A stretch of DNA of 64,000 bases, from contig NZ_JAMDLH010000005.1 in the NCBI RefSeq assembly GCF_023721755.1, positions 124,001 to 188,000 of the forward strand, read 5' to 3'. The notes under the pieces are model-generated. The model did no database searches. It was not told the origin of the DNA and saw only the letters and a program-made list of their open reading frames with translations. Made by a program: the position numbers and the translations under genes. This DNA comes from Pleomorphomonas sp. NRK KF1 (GTDB lineage Bacteria; Pseudomonadota; Alphaproteobacteria; Rhizobiales; Pleomorphomonadaceae). Positions 39,933 to 48,902 of this stretch are shown in pieces (position 1 is the first letter of the stretch; every line of letters starts with the position of its first letter).

Positions 39933-40903
39933 TGACCTCTGTTTCCAAACTTCTGCGCCGGTCCGAAACGGCGGTGCTCGCCATCCTCATCGTCGTGATG
40001 ATCGTAATCGGCGTGATCAACCCGGCCTTCTGGCAGGCCGACAACCTGTTCAATCTTCTGAGGGCCAACGTCGTCATCGGCATCATGGCGCTCAGCGTGC
40101 TGACCGTGATGATTTCCGGCGGCATCGACGTCTCCTTCCCCGCCTTCGCCGTCGCCGCCATGTACCTGACGGTCATCGCCATGAATGCGATGGGCTATCA
40201 GGGCGTGGTTCTGCCGTTCATCGGCGCAACGGTGATCGGCCTTCTCTGCGGCCTGGCCAATGCCTTCTTCATCCACACCTTCCGGATGATCCCGCTGATC
40301 GTCACGCTCGGCTCGGCATCGGTGGTGCGCGGCCTGCTGCTCGGGCTTGTCGGCACGTCGATCATCAACATCGATCGCATGCCGCCCTCATTGATCGCCT
40401 TCGGCAGCAGCACCATCGAGATCGGCGGCAGCAAGCTGTCCCTGATGATCTTCATCTACCTCGGCATCGCCCTGCTGATGTGGCTGTTCCTGACGCGCAC
40501 CATGGCCGGCCGCGCCATTTTCGCCTACGGCGACGATGCCGAGTCCGCCAAGCGCGTCGGCTTCAACACCCGCCGCACTGTCTATCTGGTCTACGGCCTT
40601 GCCGGCGCTCTGGCAGGCTTTGCCGGACTCCTTCACGCCTCGATGATCTGGCTCGCCAACCCGCGCGATTTCGTCGGCTACGAGCTCGACGTCATCGCCG
40701 CCGTGGTGCTGGGAGGCGCCTCGATCTTCGGTGGCCGTGGCTCGGTGTTCGGCACCATTCTCGGCGTCTTCATGCTGACGCTCATCAAGAACAGCCTGAT
40801 CATCATGCGCATCGACAACACCTGGCAAGGCGTCGTCGTCGGTTGCGTCATCGTCATCGCCACGGCCCTCACCGCCTGGCGTGACCGCAAGGCGCTCGTG
40901 TGA
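39932..40903 (+). CDS. Sugar ABC transporter permease 1
   Basis: A 323-residue RbsC-type membrane protein with about eight to ten hydrophobic segments. VMISGGIDVSFPAFA and LGGASIFGGRGSVFGTILGVFML are the conserved RbsC/BPD_transp_2 blocks, and GLLCGLANAFFI is also typical. It overlaps the ATPase gene by one base. With permease 2 it should form a heterodimeric channel, as in rhamnose and autoinducer-2 importers. Confidence 0.88.
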   Translation: MTSVSKLLRRSETAVLAILIVVMIVIGVINPAFWQADNLFNLLRANVVIGIMALSVLTVMISGGIDVSFPAFAVAAMYLTVIAMNAMGYQGVVLPFIGATVIGLLCGLANAFFIHTFRMIPLIVTLGSASVVRGLLLGLVGTSIINIDRMPPSLIAFGSSTIEIGGSKLSLMIFIYLGIALLMWLFLTRTMAGRAIFAYGDDAESAKRVGFNTRRTVYLVYGLAGALAGFAGLLHASMIWLANPRDFVGYELDVIAAVVLGGASIFGGRGSVFGTILGVFMLTLIKNSLIIMRIDNTWQGVVVGCVIVIATALTAWRDRKALV

Positions 40904-40914
40904 AAGCCAGATCC

Positions 40915-41913
40915 ATGAACAAGCTCACCGACCTCCGTCGCTTCGTCAATCGCGACAACAACATCCTCCAGCTCCTGATCATCACAGCGGTGATCTTTCT
41001 GCTGATGTCGGCGCTGGAGCCGAACAAGTTCCTGCGCTACTACAACTTCGAATCCATCAGCTTCATCTTTCCCGAGCTGGGTATCGTGGCCATCGCCATG
41101 ATGCTGGCCATGCTGACCGGCGGCATCGACCTTTCGGTGATCGGCATCGCCAACCTCGCCGGCATCCTGGCCGGCGTGTTCTTCACCCGCCTCTACCCCG
41201 CCGCCCCCGAGGCCGGCGCGGCGGCCGAGCTGATGCGCGTCATCGCCGGCGTCGTCCTTGCGCTCGGCGTCGGGTTGCTCGCCGGCACCCTCAACGGCCT
41301 GCTGATCGCCAAGGTGAGGATCACGCCCATCCTCGCAACGCTCGGCACCGGGCAGATCTTCACCGGCCTCTGCATGGTGCTGACCGGCGGGCCGGCCATC
41401 GTGGGCTTTCCGGCGTGGTGGGGCTTCATCGGCAACGGCAAGATCCTGGGCATCGCCGTGCCGCTGGTCCTGTTCCTGGTGGTGGTCGTGGCGATCGCCG
41501 TCATGCTGACGAAGACGCCCTTCGGCCTCAACCTGTTCCTGATCGGCACCAACCCGCGCGCCGCCGTGTTCGCCGGCCTCCGAACGGAACGCATGGTGCT
41601 CTACTCCTACATGCTGAGTGGAACTCTGGCCGCTCTGGCCGGCATCGTGCTCTCGGGTCGCACCAACGCCGCCAAGTCCGACTACGGCACCTCCTATCTC
41701 CTCCAGGCGGTGCTCATCTCGGTGCTGGGCGGCACCAATCCGGCTGGCGGCAAGGGAACGGTGCTCGGCGTTTCCATCGCCGTCATCGCACTGATGCTGC
41801 TCGCCTCCGGCTTCCAGATGATGCGTTTCTCCAACCACCTCATCGATTTCATCTGGGGCGGCTTCCTGCTGCTCGTCATGGTGATCAACGTTTTGAGGAA
41901 TCGCGGCAAATGA
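40915..41913 (+). CDS. Sugar ABC transporter permease 2
   Basis: A 332-residue RbsC-type permease with MMLAMLTGGIDLSVIGIANLAG and SVLGGTNPAGGKGTVLGVSIAVIALMLL as family blocks. The start is uncertain: GTG at 40900 overlaps the stop of permease 1, while ATG at 40915 gives MNKLTDLRRF and is used here. No strong ribosome-binding site distinguishes them. Its stop overlaps the ATG of the next gene (ATGA at 41910-41913). Confidence 0.87.
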   Translation: MNKLTDLRRFVNRDNNILQLLIITAVIFLLMSALEPNKFLRYYNFESISFIFPELGIVAIAMMLAMLTGGIDLSVIGIANLAGILAGVFFTRLYPAAPEAGAAAELMRVIAGVVLALGVGLLAGTLNGLLIAKVRITPILATLGTGQIFTGLCMVLTGGPAIVGFPAWWGFIGNGKILGIAVPLVLFLVVVVAIAVMLTKTPFGLNLFLIGTNPRAAVFAGLRTERMVLYSYMLSGTLAALAGIVLSGRTNAAKSDYGTSYLLQAVLISVLGGTNPAGGKGTVLGVSIAVIALMLLASGFQMMRFSNHLIDFIWGGFLLLVMVINVLRNRGK

Positions 41914-42986
41914 CCCTCTTCCATCTCTCCCGCGCCGCCTTCGACGAGGTCGAGCGCCCGGCCGTCGAACACGCCTCGCTCAAGGCCAGCCTGTTCCGCT
42001 ATTCCACCGGGATCGAGGCGATCCGTCTGGAAAACGCCCGTGGATCGCTGATCGTCCTACCCTATCTCGGACAGATGATCTGGCAAGCCGCCTTCGACGG
42101 CGTCGACCTGACCATGAAGAGCATCTTCAAGGCACCACGCCGCGTACCGACGATCGGCGAAACCTACGGCTGCTTCGCCTTCCACTCGGGCCTGCTGCGC
42201 AACGGCGTCCCCGGCCCCGCCGACAATCATCCTTCGCATGGCGAAATGCCCTGCGCCGCCATGGACTGGGCCGGTATCGAGACGGGCAGCGACGATCGCG
42301 GCGACTATCTCCGCGTCGTCGGCAGCTATGAGTACGCCATGGGCTTCGGGTCGCATTACGAAGCCCGTCCGTCAGTGACGCTGCGCGCCGGCTCCGCGCG
42401 CTTCGACATGGCGATGGAGGTGACGAACCTGTCGGCCGGCGACCCGATGGACCTCATGTATATGTGCCACGTCAACTACGCCTTCAGCGAGGGCGCCGAG
42501 ATCCTGCAACAGGCGCCCTTCACGCCCGATCGCACGGCGACGCGCACGGCCGTGCCGGCACATGTGAGGCCCAACCCGGACTATCTGGCCCGCGTCGCTG
42601 CGCTGGCCGCCGACCCTGCCGGCAGCCGCGTCATCCGCAAGGCCGACGGCTACGACCCCGAGCAGGTGTTCTATCTGCGCGGCCTCGCCACCGACGCCGC
42701 CGGCGATACCCGCCTGATGATGCGCCGGCCCGAAGGCGATGCCTTCTTCGCCCGTTACAACACCACCGACTTCCCCAAGACGGTGCGGTGGATCCTGGCC
42801 GGTCACGACCAGCAGGTGGCCGCCTTCGCGCTGCCGTCGACCTGCGAGCCGGAAGGCTACACGGCGGAAAAGCAGAAGGGCAACGTCCGCAGCCTCGCCG
42901 CCGGCGAGACCGCCCGCTTCACCGTCGAGCTCGGCCATCTCGATGCCGGGGAATGCCGTCGAGAAGCCGAGCGCATGGCAGGCTGA
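41910..42986 (+). CDS. DUF4432 aldose-1-epimerase-like protein (possible deoxyribose mutarotase)
   Basis: A 358-residue protein with the galactose-mutarotase-type beta-sandwich look: RGSLIVLPYLGQMIWQAAFDG, FAFHSGLLRNGVPGPADNHPSHGEMP (two His), MDLMYMCHVNYAF (His) and a C-terminal TCEPEGYTAEKQKGNVRSLAAGETARF. In mutarotases, paired His and a C-terminal Glu do acid-base chemistry; candidates for these are visible. Salmonella deoxyribose operons include a mutarotase (DeoM), so a role in interconverting deoxyribose anomers before phosphorylation is a reasonable inference. It is translationally coupled to permease 2. Confidence 0.8.
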   Translation: MTLFHLSRAAFDEVERPAVEHASLKASLFRYSTGIEAIRLENARGSLIVLPYLGQMIWQAAFDGVDLTMKSIFKAPRRVPTIGETYGCFAFHSGLLRNGVPGPADNHPSHGEMPCAAMDWAGIETGSDDRGDYLRVVGSYEYAMGFGSHYEARPSVTLRAGSARFDMAMEVTNLSAGDPMDLMYMCHVNYAFSEGAEILQQAPFTPDRTATRTAVPAHVRPNPDYLARVAALAADPAGSRVIRKADGYDPEQVFYLRGLATDAAGDTRLMMRRPEGDAFFARYNTTDFPKTVRWILAGHDQQVAAFALPSTCEPEGYTAEKQKGNVRSLAAGETARFTVELGHLDAGECRREAERMAG

Positions 42987-43049
42987 TCGCCGCCGCAAGC
43001 AACAGTCGGCCGCGCCCCGGGGACGGGCAGCGGACAACCGGAGGAAAAG

Positions 43050-43964
43050 ATGTCGAAGATCGCCGTTGTCGGCTCCAACATGATGGACCTGATCACCTAT
43101 GTGAACCGCATGCCGCTGCGCGGCGAGACCATCGAAGCGCCAACCTTCGAAATGGGCCACGGCGGCAAGGGCGCCAACCAGGCGATCGCGGCGGCAAGGC
43201 TCGGTTCGAGCGTCGCGATGGTGACCCGCGTCGGTGACGATGCCTTCGCCGACGCGACGATCGCCAACTTCCAGCGCAACGGCATCGACACCACCCACGT
43301 GTTGCGGACGTCGGGCCGCTCGTCGGGCGTGGCGCCGATCTTCGTGGAACCGTCGGGCGAGAACTCGATCCTGATCGTCAAGGGCGCCAACGCCGATCTG
43401 ACGCCGGCCGACGTCGATGCCGCTATCCCTGTCCTCAAGGGATGCAAGCTGATCCTGATGCAGATGGAGGTCCCGGTCGAAACCGTCTACCACACGGTTC
43501 TCAAGGCCAAGGAACTCGGCGTGCCGACGCTGCTCAACCCTGCCCCCGCCGCCGCGGACCTCGACGTGGCGCGTCTTGCCGACCTTGCCTTCCTGACCCC
43601 CAACGAGACCGAGCTGGCAACGCTGACCGGCCTCCCGGTCAACAATGAGCATGAAGCGGAGGTGGCCGCGCGGTCGCTGATCGAACGCGGCATCGGCACA
43701 GTGGTGGTCACCATGGGCGGCCGAGGCGCCCTTCTGGTCGATGCCGCCGGCACGCGTCGGATCTCGCCGGTCAAGGTGGAGCCCGTCGACACCACAGGCG
43801 CCGGCGACGCCTTCATAGGCGCTTTCGCCCACTTCCATTCCGAAGGCTTGCCAATCTTCGAAGCGCTGACCGAAGCGGCGAAATATGCCGCCGACTCGAT
43901 CACTCGGCGCGGCACTCAGCGTTCCTACGCGACACTGACCGATTTCCGCGCCCGGTTCCCCTGA
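43050..43964 (+). CDS. Ribokinase-family sugar kinase, probable deoxyribokinase
   Basis: A 304-residue PfkB-family kinase. The N-terminal motif is MGHGGKGANQAIAAARLG, and the catalytic DTTGAGDAFIGAFAH holds the anion hole and Asp base. PAPAAADLD and FLTPNETELATLTG are the usual ribokinase blocks. GGAGG lies 7-8 bases before the ATG. The operon starts with deoC, so the likely reaction is 2-deoxyribose to 2-deoxyribose-5-phosphate (DeoK). Ribokinase (RbsK) is the alternative, as the families are close. Confidence 0.87.
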   Translation: MSKIAVVGSNMMDLITYVNRMPLRGETIEAPTFEMGHGGKGANQAIAAARLGSSVAMVTRVGDDAFADATIANFQRNGIDTTHVLRTSGRSSGVAPIFVEPSGENSILIVKGANADLTPADVDAAIPVLKGCKLILMQMEVPVETVYHTVLKAKELGVPTLLNPAPAAADLDVARLADLAFLTPNETELATLTGLPVNNEHEAEVAARSLIERGIGTVVVTMGGRGALLVDAAGTRRISPVKVEPVDTTGAGDAFIGAFAHFHSEGLPIFEALTEAAKYAADSITRRGTQRSYATLTDFRARFP

Positions 43965-43990
43965 GCGGCGCAAGCTCGACAGTCGTCACG

Positions 43991-44025
43991 TGCCGGCGAT
44001 CCCCGCAAGGGCCGCCGGCATTTTT
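43991..44025 (+). terminator. Intrinsic terminator of the deo operon
   Basis: TGCCGGCG (43991-43998) pairs perfectly with CGCCGGCA (44013-44020) around a 14-base loop, followed by five Ts (44021-44025). It lies 27 bases after the kinase stop. Confidence 0.85.
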
Positions 44026-44201
44026 CCAGTGTCCATCCCTAGGGCCGGATGCCCGGCGGAAAGCACATGTTCCCCTTCCCGAGGGAACTGCCTTCCCTAT
44101 CGTTCGTTGTGTCAATGCCAGCCAGCGGAAGATTGCTCCCCAAGACGCAATCTGCCGGAGGCTTGGCCATTCGCTTGAACGGTTTGCATGGGGGTAAGAA
44201 A

Positions 44202-44453
44202 ATGGACGACGCAAGCATCGGCTGGATCGCAGCCATCATTATCGGCGGCCTCGCGGGCTGGATTGCCTCTGGACTGATGAAGACCGATACGGGTCTCTTC
44301 CTGAACATCGTGCTCGGAATCATCGGCGCGGCCATTGCGAGTTTCCTGTTCGGGATCCTCGGCATCTCGTTCGGCGGCTGGATCGGCTACCTGATCGCCG
44401 GCGTCCTTGGCGCCAGCATCCTGATCGGAGTCATCAGGGCAGTCAAACGATAG
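44202..44453 (+). CDS. GlsB/YeaQ/YmgE-family small membrane protein
   Basis: An 83-residue integral membrane protein with three hydrophobic segments and the glycine-rich repeats of the family (IGGLAGWIASGLMK, IVLGIIGAAIASFLFGILG, IGYLIAGVLGASILIGVI). The family is annotated as transglycosylase-associated or general stress response; its biochemical role is not defined. GGGGG lies 8 bases before the ATG at 44202. It stands alone between the deo terminator and the tRNA gene. Confidence 0.88.
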   Translation: MDDASIGWIAAIIIGGLAGWIASGLMKTDTGLFLNIVLGIIGAAIASFLFGILGISFGGWIGYLIAGVLGASILIGVIRAVKR

Positions 44454-44471
44454 GTTTGGACAGCCGGAAAA

Positions 44472-44548
<77 letters not shown>

Positions 44549-44722
44549 GCGGTGCGGCCGGACCAAGCGTCCGGCCGCTTTGGCTCATCTAGCAAATCGA
44601 GGGCGGCTTTGACAGCCCCTTTTCGAAACCCGCATGCCATGATGGGAAGGCAGCCTTGTCATCGAGTGGGATAGGCATGTAGCGCGACATTCGCTAGAGT
44701 CGGATGCTTCTGAGACCCTTTC

Positions 44723-45538
44723 ATGCTTCGACCGGTCGTCGCGCTCTGCCTTCTCATGTTCTTGTTGGCGGCCTCGCCGGCCGACTCCGAAGAAACATGC
44801 GCTGACGGATCTTTCACGCCGACCCATCGCGTCGAAGCCGCCCTCCCGCCTCGGGCGGCCACCATCCGTCCCGTGGTGACGTTGACCCCGCTGCAGGCGG
44901 CCAGCCCCGAGCTCGTCGTCGTTCTGGACGGCGTGGTTCTTCCGGCCAGGGCGGGCGCTTTGGCGCGGACCACTCAGACCGGAATCCTCTCTGACCTTCA
45001 TGGCGTACCCACCGCGTTCGTCGCTTCGACCGAGGAACCGGACCGGCATGGACGCCTTCATGGCATCCTCCGTCTTGAGAACGGTGGCGGCCTGGCCGAA
45101 CGGCTTCTCGCGGCAGGAGCCGGCGTCGCCGATGTGTCCTTTGCGCCCTGCGCCGCGCGCTTTCTTGCCGCCGAAGCCAAGGCGCGAGCGGAAAAACGTG
45201 GTATTTGGCGGCAAAGCCGGATATGGACAAACCTGAATGCGGCGGCAACTGGCCTGCCCGACTTCGTGCTCGGTCGTGGCAAGGTCGCCTCGATTGGCCG
45301 ATCGGGCCGAACAACCTATATCAATTTCGGCGACAACTTCCGAACGGATGCCACGGTGCGCCTTCGAGAAGCCTTGACGTCGGCGCTGGTTGTCGCCGGA
45401 CGACCACCGGAGAGCCTCTCCGGGCGGATGGTTGAGGTTCGTGGTTGGGCTCGCTGGCGCAACGGCCTCGATCTTGAACTCGATACGCCCGCAGCCTTGC
45501 GGCTGTTGGACGAAGCGGCAGAGAATGGAGCGGACTAG
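44723..45538 (+). CDS. Secreted nuclease-like (SNase-fold) protein, catalytic site incomplete
   Basis: A 271-residue protein with a Sec signal (LRPVVALCLLMFLLAASPADS). The middle resembles staphylococcal thermonuclease: DRHGRLHGILRLE, then LAERLLAAGAGVADVSF and AEAKARAEKRGIWRQ, matching the GR and the C-terminal helix EA.AK...GIW of the family. The family's GIDxPE segment with catalytic Asp/Glu is not recognisable (VVLDGVVLPARAGAL occupies that place), although the GR arginine is kept, so nuclease activity is doubtful. The last ~90 residues (GRGKVASIGRSGRTTYINFGDNF) look like a separate OB-type beta domain. It is followed after 6 bases by the M48 protease gene and is probably cotranscribed. 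Confidence 0.75.
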   Translation: MLRPVVALCLLMFLLAASPADSEETCADGSFTPTHRVEAALPPRAATIRPVVTLTPLQAASPELVVVLDGVVLPARAGALARTTQTGILSDLHGVPTAFVASTEEPDRHGRLHGILRLENGGGLAERLLAAGAGVADVSFAPCAARFLAAEAKARAEKRGIWRQSRIWTNLNAAATGLPDFVLGRGKVASIGRSGRTTYINFGDNFRTDATVRLREALTSALVVAGRPPESLSGRMVEVRGWARWRNGLDLELDTPAALRLLDEAAENGAD

Positions 45539-45544
45539 AAGGTG

Positions 45545-47038
45545 ATGGTCGGACGGATGGGTAGAACGGGCAATCTCTGCTGGTTCGCGTCGAGAGCCGC
45601 AGCTCTGGCGATCGCCCTGTCGCTCGCCGGCTGTCTGGGGCTTTCCGGCGAGGATGGCGGCATTTCCGCCGAACAGCTGGCCGCCTCTGCCGTCCCGCAA
45701 GGCAAGATCGACCCCAACGAGGTGGCGATTGCCGAGCGGGAGCACCCCAAGATCGTCGCGGCCTTTGGCGGTACCTACGAGGATCGCGAGGCCGAACTGG
45801 CGATCGCCAGCGTCGTCGGGCGGCTGGTTGCCGCCAGCCCAGAGCCTTGGCGCAGCTATCGCGTCACCATCCTCAACTCACCGGCCGTCAACGCTTTCGC
45901 CCTTCCCGGCGGATACGTCTACGTCACGCGCGGTCTCCTGGCGCTGGCCAGCGACACGGCGGAAGTGGCCGCCGTGATCTCCCACGAGATGGCCCACGTC
46001 ACGGCGCGGCACGCCTATCTGCGCGCCCAGAAGGCCGAGGCCGCCGCCGTGGCCAGCCAGGCCGTGCAGGACGTGGTGCAGGACCCGGCCGTCCAGCGCG
46101 TGGCCCTCGCCTCGACCCAGGTGTCGCTGGCTCGGTTCTCTCAGATTCAGGAGCTCGAGGCCGACCGAGTGGGTATCGCAACGCTGGCAAAGGCCGGCTT
46201 CGATCCGTTCGGTTCGCCCCGCTTCCTGACCTCGATGTCGCGTCTCGCGGCCTGGAAAAACGGCTTGCCCGAAGACGACACCGGCGCCATCGACTTCCTC
46301 TCTTCGCACCCGTCGACGCCCGAACGCCTCGCCCAGGCGCAAGAGGTCGCAAAGGCGACCGGCGTCACCAACGGCGAGGTCGACCGTGACGGCTATCTCT
46401 CGCGCATCGACGGCATCATGTATGGCGACGATCCGAACGAAGGCTACGTGCGCGGCCGTCAGTTCCTGCATGCCAAGCTGGGCTTCGCCTTCGAGGTCCC
46501 GGACGGCTTCCTGATCGACAACACGTCCAAGGCGGTGCTGGCCACCAATGCCGACGGCGTAGCCATGCGCTTCGACGGCGCCAACGTCGCCGCCGGAAGC
46601 GACCTCGTCGAGTATATCAACTCCGGCTGGGTCAACGGTCTTGACCGCCAGTCGGTGCGAACCGTGTCGATCGCCGGCCTGCCGGCCGCCGTCGCCTCTG
46701 CCTCGGCGCGCGGCTTCACCTACCGGATCGCGGTCGTTCGCTTCAACGACCAGGCCTTCCGCTTCCTGTTCGCGACGCGCGGCGACGCCGCCGTGCTCGA
46801 CAGCACCTTTGCCTCCACCGTCGCATCCTTCCGCTCGCTGTCGGAGGCCGAGAAGGCGTCGCTGGCCCCGTTGCGCATCCGCGTCGTCACCGTGGCGGCG
46901 GGCGAGACCGCCGAAACACTCACCCGGCGGATGGTGCCGATGGACCGCGGCGTCATCCTGTTCAGGGCGCTCAACGGGCTGGCCGCCAACGAACAGCCGC
47001 GCCCCGGTACGCGCGTCAAGATCATCGTCGACCGCTGA
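45545..47038 (+). CDS. M48-family metalloprotease lipoprotein (BepA/LoiP-like)
   Basis: About 497 residues. The N-terminus is a lipoprotein signal with lipobox LAGC (cysteine about residue 30). The zinc site is VISHEMAHVTARH (HExxH), with the third ligand Glu in IQELEADRVGI. After the protease domain the C-terminal ~200 residues carry a substrate-association-like domain and a final VVTVAAGETAETLTRRM ... PGTRVKIIVD that reads like a LysM-type repeat. Location would be periplasmic and membrane-anchored; relatives degrade misfolded outer-membrane proteins. The start is uncertain among GTG 45542, ATG 45545 and ATG 45557. Confidence 0.87.
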   Translation: MVGRMGRTGNLCWFASRAAALAIALSLAGCLGLSGEDGGISAEQLAASAVPQGKIDPNEVAIAEREHPKIVAAFGGTYEDREAELAIASVVGRLVAASPEPWRSYRVTILNSPAVNAFALPGGYVYVTRGLLALASDTAEVAAVISHEMAHVTARHAYLRAQKAEAAAVASQAVQDVVQDPAVQRVALASTQVSLARFSQIQELEADRVGIATLAKAGFDPFGSPRFLTSMSRLAAWKNGLPEDDTGAIDFLSSHPSTPERLAQAQEVAKATGVTNGEVDRDGYLSRIDGIMYGDDPNEGYVRGRQFLHAKLGFAFEVPDGFLIDNTSKAVLATNADGVAMRFDGANVAAGSDLVEYINSGWVNGLDRQSVRTVSIAGLPAAVASASARGFTYRIAVVRFNDQAFRFLFATRGDAAVLDSTFASTVASFRSLSEAEKASLAPLRIRVVTVAAGETAETLTRRMVPMDRGVILFRALNGLAANEQPRPGTRVKIIVDR

Positions 47039-47167
47039 ACGCCCGACACTGTTCACCTTTCGAGAACAGTGCGGTGGCAATACGCAGTCCTGACAAACCG
47101 GCCGCCGCGTCCCATCTTGGGGTCACCAAGCGGGCGATCATTTTCGCCCCGATCAGGGAGACCCGCG

Positions 47168-47869
47168 ATGATCACCATTCGCAAGGCCGAGGACCGCGGC
47201 CACACCGACGCCGGCTGGCTCGACAGCCACCACAGCTTTTCCTTCGGACACTATTTCGACCCCGCCGCCATGGGCTTTGGCCCTCTGCGGGTCATCAATG
47301 ACGACCGTGTGGCCGGTGGCGGTGGCTTCCCGCCCCACCCGCATGCCGACATGGAAATCGTCTCCTACGTGCTGGAGGGTGCCTTGCAGCACCGCGACAG
47401 CATCGGAACCGGCTCCGTGATCCGCCCCGGCGACGTGCAACGCATGAGCGCCGGCACCGGCATCCGCCACAGCGAGTTCAACGCATCGGCCACCGATCCC
47501 GTTCACTTCCTGCAAATCTGGATTCTGCCGGAAGCCGACGGCTTCGCCCCATCCTATGAACAGAAGAGCTTCGGCGACGCCGAACTTGGCGACCGCCTGC
47601 GGCTGGTTGCCTCCCGGGACGGGCGCGACGGAGCGCTGACGCTCCATCGTGACGTGGACCTCTATGCCGGACGGCTCAAGGCGGGCACCGAGGTCGACCA
47701 CGCCTTCGCGACCGGCCGCCTGGGCTGGCTGCAAGTGGCGCGCGGTAGCGTCACCGTCAATGGCCAGGATCTGAGGGAAGGCGACGGCGCCGCCATCGAG
47801 AGATCGCCCAACCTGTCCATCGTCGCCCAAGGCGACGCCGAGATCCTGCTGTTCGACATGGCCCGCTGA
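47168..47869 (+). CDS. Pirin family protein (YhaK-like cupin)
   Basis: A 233-residue bicupin. The metal-binding pirin motif is FPPHPHADMEIVSYVLEG (two His and Glu), followed by GDVQRMSAGTGIRHSEFN with the fourth His. The start ITIRKAEDRGHTDAGWLDSHHSFSFG is typical. Relatives in bacteria have quercetin 2,3-dioxygenase activity or act as redox sensors; a role here cannot be fixed. GGGAG lies 7 bases before the ATG at 47168. Confidence 0.92.
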   Translation: MITIRKAEDRGHTDAGWLDSHHSFSFGHYFDPAAMGFGPLRVINDDRVAGGGGFPPHPHADMEIVSYVLEGALQHRDSIGTGSVIRPGDVQRMSAGTGIRHSEFNASATDPVHFLQIWILPEADGFAPSYEQKSFGDAELGDRLRLVASRDGRDGALTLHRDVDLYAGRLKAGTEVDHAFATGRLGWLQVARGSVTVNGQDLREGDGAAIERSPNLSIVAQGDAEILLFDMAR

Positions 47870-47880
47870 ACCGGGAAAGG

Positions 47881-47905
47881 GCGCCGCCGAATGTAGCGGC
47901 GGCGC
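47881..47905. terminator. Hairpin between convergent genes (probable terminator, no T-run)
   Basis: A perfect 9-bp stem, GCGCCGCCG with CGGCGGCGC, has a 7-base loop. It fills the gap between the pirin gene and the convergent secreted-protein gene, touching the latter's stop codon. No T-run follows on either side beyond a CCCTTTCCC on the minus strand. Confidence 0.5.
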
Positions 47906-48790
47906 TCACTCGGCGAACCTGGCATTGAGATCATCGAGCACCGACGAGTCGCCATCATAACGGGAGCCGTCAAAGGTCAGCCGGATTGGGAAGGACCTGT
48001 TCTCGACTTGCTGGCTGTCCTCGCCGTTGAGGCAGGTGGCGGCGTAATCGATCACGATACCGATGTCCGCAAGGCCGTGGTGCTTCCGCTTTCGCGTCTC
48101 GAAGGCGGCCACGAGTTCGCGATGATCGAGCAGTTCGCACTGCTCCGTTGTCTCGGCCTGCGAGTAAAGATAAGGCCCGTCGTAGAGATCGACGAGTTCA
48201 CCGCCGACCACACCGACCAGATGGAATGCGTCGAACCCCTCCTGGGAGTTGAAATGGCTGCTTCGCGTCACCGCCACAGGGCTGTCGGGGGCGGCGAGCA
48301 GCAGCCGATAGCCGTTTGTCGGTCCGCCGGGGTCAGTGGCGACCAGGAGACGGCCGAGCGGCCTGTAGGCCGGTTTGACCTCGGCCATCGTCACGACGCC
48401 TCCGCTCACGGCGGCCGCATAGGCTTTCCTGCCCTCCCCGATCACGGCGATGTCGGCAAAGTCGCGTGTTGAAATGTCGACGGCTCGATCCGCCGGTTCA
48501 CCGGTGCCAGGGTCGCTGGCGGCCTCCACCGCTTCGCCACCGGCGAACCGATGACCGATGCCGTTCGCGCTGAGACCGGGATAAATGTCTCGCAGGACGT
48601 CGAGCGCTGTCGTCGTCGCTCCGGGAGTGAGAGGCGCGGTAAGGCAGACCCTCTCCGGCCCCGTCGCCAGGCAACTCCCCACCGCCACGGATCGAAACAC
48701 TGTTCCACTGCGCCCGGCAGACATCGCCGCCGCCGGAAGCAGGCCCGCCAGAAAGGCAACGGTCAGCCACGCGCAAGTTGGCTTCGCCAT
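47906..48790 (-). CDS. Secreted protein of unknown function
   Basis: A 294-residue protein with a clear Sec signal peptide (LTVAFLAGLLPAAAMSA). I do not recognise the family. The mature part holds four cysteines (SCLATGPERVC, EQCELLDH, ATCLNG) that could make two disulfides. A VFRSVAVGSC and RRDIY-like start is followed by a long beta-rich region with VATDPGGPTNGYRLLLAAP. Expected location is the periplasm. It lies downstream of nothing on its own strand and the carD terminator precedes it, so it must have its own promoter in the 48791-48834 gap or be poorly expressed. Confidence 0.7.
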   Translation of the reverse strand: MAKPTCAWLTVAFLAGLLPAAAMSAGRSGTVFRSVAVGSCLATGPERVCLTAPLTPGATTTALDVLRDIYPGLSANGIGHRFAGGEAVEAASDPGTGEPADRAVDISTRDFADIAVIGEGRKAYAAAVSGGVVTMAEVKPAYRPLGRLLVATDPGGPTNGYRLLLAAPDSPVAVTRSSHFNSQEGFDAFHLVGVVGGELVDLYDGPYLYSQAETTEQCELLDHRELVAAFETRKRKHHGLADIGIVIDYAATCLNGEDSQQVENRSFPIRLTFDGSRYDGDSSVLDDLNARFAE

Positions 48791-48834
48791 ACTCTCCCCC
48801 GTGATCGTCGCTCAACGCTCCCCCGCGCCGCGCG

Positions 48835-48867
48835 AAAAAGGCCCGGCAGGTCTCCCCGCCGGGCCTT
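48835..48867 (-). terminator. Intrinsic terminator of carD
   Basis: A perfect 10-bp stem, AAGGCCCGGC (48838-48847) with GCCGGGCCTT (48858-48867), has a 10-base loop and is followed on the minus strand by TTTTT (complement of 48835-48839). It lies 36 bases after the carD stop. Confidence 0.88.
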
Positions 48868-48902
48868 GAAAAGAAACGGACAAAAGCGTCGGCGCCTATC
48901 TA

